DNA of 6,167 nucleotides, taken from assembly GCA_012514965.1 (NCBI GenBank), contig JAAYZH010000024.1, positions 1 to 6,167 on the forward strand, given 5' to 3'. The stretch's first letter is position 1. Each line of letters opens with the position of its first letter. Below, one piece after another: positions 6,101-6,167 of this stretch. The notes beneath the pieces are model-generated. The model worked only from the letters and a program-made list of their open reading frames with translations. It did no database searches and had not been told where the DNA came from. The position numbers and the translations under genes are program-made. The DNA comes from Clostridiaceae bacterium. Its GTDB lineage: Bacteria > Bacillota > Clostridia > Saccharofermentanales > Fastidiosipilaceae.

Positions 6101-6150
6101 TGGATCTGGGCTGCGGTTGTGTCTGTTTTCGTAGGTTTGCTTGTTGCCAT
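3070..6150 (-). CDS. GH65 disaccharide phosphorylase fused to beta-phosphoglucomutase
   Basis: This 1026-residue cytosolic bifunctional enzyme should split an alpha-glucosyl disaccharide with phosphate into beta-glucose 1-phosphate and glucose, then convert the former to glucose 6-phosphate. GH65 part: N-terminal beta domain (about 16-290, with LGNGYLGLRG at 40-49), helical linker, catalytic (alpha/alpha)6 barrel (about 346-725), small beta domain to about 790. Seen there are HYFWD (386-390), the general acid Glu516 in TGPDEY, KQ (629-630), and HDSSLS (662-667) and DGLH (705-708) of phosphate-using members. Mutase part (810-1015): Asp817 and Asp819 in FDVDGV, His829, Arg857 in GVSR, Lys884, SASSSKN (920-926), Lys953 in SKPHP, and Glu977-Asp978. 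All expected catalytic residues are present. The SAYFPAGTAQ loop (447-456) recalls trehalose phosphorylases rather than maltose ones, but substrate is unproven. AAAGAGG sits 7 nt before the ATG. Confidence 0.93.
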   Translation of the reverse strand: MATSKPTKTDTTAAQIHPWKIIEAACEPDRSGQFASLFALGNGYLGLRGAHEDLPLSEGPAKDGMRGTFLNGFYETSPILYGESAYGFADTAETMQNVADPLPIRLLVDGEVFDIRKAAVEGRLTAYERDLAMSYGQLERKLVWTTARGKEVRIDSRRLVSFTESAVACLVYRVTILDPEGAKVELHSIIEGNTQNKAGGDDPRLPRGSQSPTLLILDMQIDLDEQLLQLRERTVHSGLSLAVAIAHRSNAALDRGATAAANTDADPVEAQRPRLVYSKQLTGLESLEVDKYIAFADSRTTPEQELDAAVRQLAFAAREKGYDSLREAQQAYLDTFWSRAQIRLQGDVALQQGLNFSSYHLLQSAGRDGLTSVAAKGLSGEGYEGHYFWDTEMYMFYFYLYSMPELARALLAYRYSILDQARDRAILMGHSRGALFPWRTISGRECSAYFPAGTAQAHINGDIALAAQAYLEATDDRDFLWTMGLEILLESAVYYLDLGFYDKRGFCINEVTGPDEYTALVNNNYYTNLIAQLTMEAAVKAVRTLEGDDAARLDKQFEQLGYNKTEIVTKLEEAAAAMYFPFSDELGIPLQDESFADREPWDFLGADKAKYPLLLHYHPLVIYRHRVSKQGDMLLAEFLRAERFSYEERSKSYDYYELFTTHDSSLSASGYSIMANWLGRAGKAFHYFMETARLDLDNTHGNTRDGLHLANMAGNWLALTAGYGGMQVRDGHLSFRPQLPPAWKSYDFRILFRGSLLDLKIVREGVTYELLEGPPLRFRHHDTEVTLTREEPAQKLPLRSVIPEAARRAPLEAVLFDVDGVLLSTDEQHYQAWQQLCDEEGIYFDRSINQRLRGVSRMACVDILLERASRPYSDAEKHELAERKNGYYRNAIEALDETALLPGVTAFLDALKERGVRMASASSSKNAPTLLRRTGIEEYFEVQVDGTDIQHSKPHPQVFSMAAERLGVEPANCLVLEDAEAGIEAARAAGCRSVALGHIAARFLELGADGAAWGLDKLEVDDLDLI

Positions 6151-6157
6151 TTCTGAG

Positions 6158-6164
6158 CCTCTTT
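6158..6164 (-). promoter_or_regulatory. Shine-Dalgarno of the GH65-bPGM gene
   Basis: AAAGAGG on the minus strand, 7 nt before the ATG at 6148-6150. It confirms that the N-terminal start is complete. The promoter lies beyond the window. Confidence 0.75.
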
Positions 6165-6167
6165 CTA

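Noticed and set aside
4993..6156. 387-codon plus-strand open frame
   Set aside because: Also an antisense shadow of the GH65 domain, with no ribosome binding site or recognisable motif.

Overview
The window reads as chromosomal DNA from a GC-rich bacterium. Four protein genes are supported. The coding parts are clearly GC-rich, and the gaps between genes are more AT-rich and full of small structured repeats. The gene content and repeat style would suit an Acidobacteriota (Terriglobia-like) genome. That placement is an inference from general impression; nothing in the window proves it.

Layout. Bases 1-377 hold no recognisable gene. Bases 157-372 are three tandem 72-bp units, each able to form a hairpin, ending just past the stop of the first operon. 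Bases 378-1335 (minus strand) are a two-gene operon: a VOC/glyoxalase-fold protein followed, with an 8-bp overlap, by a cysteine-rich DUF3795 protein. Bases 1336-1545 are a divergent control region with three head-to-tail copies of a decamer and a MerR-type promoter (19-bp spacer with a dyad inside it). Bases 1546-2304 (plus strand) encode a MerR regulator with a TipAS drug-recognition domain. An internal ATG with a good ribosome binding site could produce the effector domain alone, as in Streptomyces tipA. Bases 2305-3069 are a 765-bp convergent gap with a pair of 30-bp repeats, a pair of 68-bp long-hairpin repeats, a C-rich/G-poor tract, a strong 16-bp-stem terminator, and tandem copies of the end of the next gene. 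Bases 3070-6150 (minus strand) encode a 1026-residue fusion of a GH65 disaccharide phosphorylase with a C-terminal beta-phosphoglucomutase.

How they work together. The fusion enzyme joins two consecutive steps: phosphorolysis of an alpha-glucosidic disaccharide (probably trehalose or a relative) to beta-glucose 1-phosphate, then isomerisation to glucose 6-phosphate for glycolysis. The MerR/TipAS regulator probably controls its own promoter and may also control the divergent VOC-DUF3795 operon, which would make a small ligand-sensing or drug-binding unit. That link rests on gene arrangement only.

The least ordinary features are the covarying arms of the 72-bp hairpin units, the possible tipA-like two-product regulator gene, and the repeated duplication of the 3' end of the fusion gene, stop codon included, between the gene and its terminator.
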